DNA from: Lachnospiraceae bacterium UBA1683
GTDB taxonomy: Bacteria; Bacillota; Clostridia; Lachnospirales; Lachnospiraceae
Reading direction: 5' to 3'
Length of the DNA: 6,958 nt
Assembly: GCA_002320245.1 (NCBI GenBank)
Contig: DCKD01000069.1
Span: 1 to 6,958 of the forward strand
Below, one piece after another: positions 5,065 through 6,958 of this stretch. The first letter of the stretch is position 1; every line of letters begins with the position of its first letter. The notes beneath the pieces are model-generated. The model searched no databases and was not told the DNA's origin. It worked only from the letters and a program-made list of their open reading frames with translations. Both the position numbers and the translations under genes were made by a program.

Positions 5065-6044
5065 GTGTATTGATAGATCCTTATATGTTTGAACTTTCAA
5101 ATGAACAAGAAATACGTGACAATATTACTTTTTTTATGAATGTGATTAAAATTGCTTCATATTCTGAAAAAAGCAAACGAATTCCCATTGCTGTTTACAG
5201 TGGAATGATAGAAAAAATGCAAAAACGTGCAATACAGCCATTTCCAATACAGCTGTCAATGATTCAAGATAAAGACTTAAAGAGTACAATTATGCAACTA
5301 AATAATTCATTTAGTAATGCATTAATAAGATTTGTTGAGAATATAGATATTGATGAATGTGATGGAAATCAAGAGTTTGTAGTTCGTAACGATGAGGAAA
5401 TGACAGAAGATGATCATTATTTTGAGTTGTTGAGTACGTTGCTTGTTCCCTGTTATTCTGAAACTGTCGATTTAGATTCGAAAATCCTGACTGGTAATAA
5501 AGAAAATGGTAAACAAATTGGGGATACTTTTGAACTTGTTTGTAACTGTGATACCCGCGAATACCAGAAAACGTGTAACTTTATAAGTGTTGATGATTTA
5601 GTTTCGGATAAGGATAAAGTAATACAGGAATTGAAACAAAAGAAAAAAAACGGAGGAATTCCTGTTAGCAGTACAGTTACGGCAAGTATTGGAAGTCATC
5701 ACAATCATGTTCAAGCAAATAGAAAAAAGTTTTCGGAGCTTGATGACCTTTCATCACAAAATAAAATTGTATTACGTTTGCTTAAAGAGTTGGGATTGTT
5801 TAGAATAATATTTGGTAAGTTTACACCTAACGGAGTGAAGGCAATTGGGACAATGTCAATACAAAATGTTGACTCAAAGGATTCGCAAGACATTGTGACG
5901 GTCAATTTTTCTGCCGAAACGCAGATGGTTATTGAAACTTTTTTGTATTTTCCAAAAGGAATTGGTGAATTATTAAAAAGATATTTTAAGTCGGAACAAT
6001 TGACATACCAGACAGTTGAAAATATGATTGAAAAAATAAAATAA
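5061..6044 (+). CDS. Unrecognised 327-residue protein, candidate effector partner of the ATPase
   Basis: I do not recognise this protein. Its ATG overlaps the ATPase stop (ATGA, 5061-5064), with AAAGGAAGGGG just upstream at 5045-5055, so the two are translationally coupled and probably made in fixed ratio. It has no signal peptide or membrane segment. It opens with a hydrophobic strand ending in aspartate (VLIDPYMFE, D6), the way PIN-like nuclease folds often begin; this is only suggestive. An acidic stretch follows at about residues 95-121. Then come C161-N-C163 and C172, a lysine-rich patch near residue 190, and SHHNHV (H213, H214, H216), which could bind metal. The C-terminal 90 residues (LLKELGLFRI, FGKFTPNGVK, IETFLYFPKG) look like a separate compact alpha/beta domain. 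Position last, after an antitoxin-like gene and an ATPase, suggests an effector or target-binding subunit. This is inference only. Confidence 0.75.
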   Translation: MSVLIDPYMFELSNEQEIRDNITFFMNVIKIASYSEKSKRIPIAVYSGMIEKMQKRAIQPFPIQLSMIQDKDLKSTIMQLNNSFSNALIRFVENIDIDECDGNQEFVVRNDEEMTEDDHYFELLSTLLVPCYSETVDLDSKILTGNKENGKQIGDTFELVCNCDTREYQKTCNFISVDDLVSDKDKVIQELKQKKKNGGIPVSSTVTASIGSHHNHVQANRKKFSELDDLSSQNKIVLRLLKELGLFRIIFGKFTPNGVKAIGTMSIQNVDSKDSQDIVTVNFSAETQMVIETFLYFPKGIGELLKRYFKSEQLTYQTVENMIEKIK

Positions 6045-6179
6045 TAATGTACAAAAACGGCAATTCTTTACAAAGGTAACCGCCAAATAATAATTTGGTC
6101 AAATTTAAAATTTATATACATAAAGTACCCTCATATTCCAGTTTGTTTCTTTGAATTTCAACTGAATAAGCATAGCACT

Positions 6180-6229
6180 AACCGCTGCTACATGGAAGCC
6201 AACCTAACCATGCAACAGCGGTTTTTTTT
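6180..6229 (+). terminator. Rho-independent terminator downstream of the three-gene operon
   Basis: AACCGCTG (6180-6187) pairs with CAGCGGTT (6216-6223), and an inner CATGG/CCATG pair (6191-6195 with 6208-6212) extends the stem across an internal loop. Eight T follow at 6222-6229. The T-run is on the + strand only, so it serves transcription from the operon, about 135 bases after its last stop. The T-run overlaps the original stop codon of the decayed XRE gene on the opposite strand. A weak six-bp stem at 6083-6098 has no T-run. Confidence 0.7.
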
Positions 6230-6341
6230 ACCGTTTTTTCCTCTGGCTCATAGGCGTTCTCATTTTCTTTGATTTTTTGAGAATCCGAATCAGCCAGCGA
6301 AATTCCTCGTCTGACAAATTTTTATAGTTGATACCGAGCTA
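6228..6341 (-). pseudogene. Out-of-frame original C-terminus of the second XRE regulator
   Basis: On the minus strand a frame different from the regulator's reads, from 6338 downward, LGINYKNLSDEEFRWLIRI, then LKKSKKMRTPMSQRKKR, and ends at TAA 6228-6230. I recall this as the usual C-terminus of the long (roughly 300-residue) form of this element-borne XRE family. A TAG at 6339-6341 stands where a glutamine codon would be expected. Together with the truncated gene at 6322-6843 this shows an internal deletion near 6340-6350 that joined the first half of the gene to its last 35 or so codons out of frame. Confidence 0.65.
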
Positions 6342-6843
6342 CTTGCAGATGGGCAGCTTGCAGCACTTTCAAATGGGGGTCATCTTCGCCGGGGCGATAC
6401 CGTTCGATGATTTCATGCCGGACGGTATCAACGAAGGCGTTGAGGTTTTGAATCTGCATGGTGGCAATCCCGTCCACATAAATCTCAATGTCCGCAAGAA
6501 ACTTGATGAAATCCTTATGCGTGGCAAGTTCACACAGCAGACGGTTGTTAATCCGCCCGCTTTTCAGAAGTGCCACCATCTCATCATTCAAGTGCAACTC
6601 CGTTAATGGCGTGTTGATCTGTTCCTTGTTCTCTGTCCGGCACAGCAGATAATCAACAGAAACCCCATAGAAGTCTGCCAGCGTGATGAGGTTTCCATGA
6701 TTGATTTCTTTATAATCATTGGATTCATAGCTGGCAAGGGCAGATTTTGAAATGTTCGTCAGCTTTGATAATTCTTCCAGATTTAAGCCTTTGTCTTTTC
6801 GGAGTTTCCAAAGGCGTTCCTGTAAGGTAGTTGCTCCTTTCAT
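6322..6843 (-). CDS. XRE-family helix-turn-helix regulator of mobile-element type, internally deleted
   Basis: This 173-residue protein has an HTH_3 domain at about residues 8-69: LQERLWKLRKDKGLNLEELS, then ISKSALASYESNDY, then LITLADFYGVSVDYLL. A family-specific part follows with FIKFLADIEIYVDGIATMQI and VDTVRHEIIERYRPGEDDP, which I recall from regulators of Clostridial integrative elements that run to about 300 residues. Here the protein ends early with VARYQL after LQAAHLQ; the true C-terminus survives out of frame at 6228-6341. The ATG at 6843 has AAGGAG at 6858-6853 (minus) nine bases away, and an extended -10 promoter lies upstream. The HTH half is intact, so DNA binding may persist. 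Base composition is visibly richer in GC than the central operon, which suggests a different origin. It converges on the operon terminator. Confidence 0.8.
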   Translation of the reverse strand: MKGATTLQERLWKLRKDKGLNLEELSKLTNISKSALASYESNDYKEINHGNLITLADFYGVSVDYLLCRTENKEQINTPLTELHLNDEMVALLKSGRINNRLLCELATHKDFIKFLADIEIYVDGIATMQIQNLNAFVDTVRHEIIERYRPGEDDPHLKVLQAAHLQVARYQL

Positions 6844-6889
6844 GGGCGCACGCTCCTTTCCGGCGGCTGTATTGCTGCCGCTTAACTGG

Positions 6890-6898
6890 ATTATATCA
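6890..6898 (-). promoter_or_regulatory. Extended -10 promoter of the second XRE regulator
   Basis: On the minus strand TGATATAAT (6898-6890) fits the extended -10 form TGnTATAAT. There is no good -35 box at 17 bases. The site lies about 50 bases before the ATG at 6843, leaving room for the AAGGAG site. Confidence 0.5.
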
Positions 6899-6934
6899 CA
6901 CTTTCCGCAATCATGGAAATTTTTGATTTTTCCC

Positions 6935-6958
6935 GATGAAGTAAATGAATTGTCAGTT
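6935..6958 (-). repeat. 24-base repeat, copy B (inverted partner at 857-880)
   Basis: The reverse complement of the last 24 bases reads AACTGACAATT-CAT-TTACTTCATC and matches 857-880 at 22 of 24 positions. It runs to the window edge, so the match may extend further. On the minus strand it can be read LTIHLLH and continues open, through codons such as REKSKISMIAESVI, to a TAA inside the -10 box of the XRE promoter. It may therefore be the 3' end of a gene lying beyond the window. Confidence 0.5.

Noticed and set aside
6083..6098. Stem CCAAAT/ATTTGG just after gene 3 as a terminator
   Set aside because: Only six pairs, A/T-rich and no T-run; the structure at 6180-6229 is far better.
6328..6606. 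92-residue plus-strand ORF
   Set aside because: Antisense to the second XRE regulator, which has HTH motifs and a good ribosome binding site.

Overview
The window looks like an accessory or mobile-element region from a low-GC Gram-positive gut anaerobe, probably a Lachnospiraceae or other Clostridia genome. The pointers are AGGAGG-type ribosome binding sites, a decayed TnpV gene, an ISLre2-type transposase relic, and XRE regulators of a kind I associate with Clostridial integrative elements. The assignment is by recall, since no search could be run.

Layout. At about 158-636 (+) lies a frameshifted ISLre2 (UPF0236) transposase fragment, followed by 637-912 with no convincing gene. At 913-1317 (+) is the end of a small mobile-element protein whose N-terminal part is broken, closed by a strong hairpin at 1326-1361. 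On the minus strand an XRE regulator (1615-2076) ends at a stop codon. Behind it, coding-like sequence continues in frame and then in a shifted frame to 1401, so the gene is probably truncated. A tnpV pseudogene with two in-frame stops fills 2258-2500 (+).

The intact centre is an AT-rich three-gene operon on the + strand. It starts from a promoter region dense in palindromes and repeats (2614-2751). Gene 1 (2840-3268) encodes a Panacea/SocA-like (DUF4065) protein, a domain known as a versatile antitoxin. Gene 2 (3298-5064) encodes an OLD-like AAA ATPase of the DUF3696 type, with Walker A, signature, Walker B and the ETHSE motif. Gene 3 (5061-6044) overlaps gene 2 by ATGA and encodes a 327-residue protein I do not recognise. 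A perfect 11-bp hairpin lies across the end of gene 1 and may set the ratio of gene 1 to genes 2-3. A terminator follows at 6180-6229.

To the right, a second XRE regulator (6322-6843, minus) has lost its middle. Its original C-terminus is still readable out of frame down to 6228. A 24-base sequence at the extreme right end (6935-6958) matches 857-880 in inverted orientation at 22 of 24 bases.

Interpretation: the neighbouring genes are nearly all decayed, while the three-gene operon is intact with good ribosome binding sites and tight coupling. That contrast fits a selected cargo cassette in a graveyard of mobile elements. The most plausible role is phage defence or a toxin-antitoxin-like function: an ATPase sensor/motor with an unknown effector, held in check by a Panacea antitoxin. 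This role is inferred, not shown.
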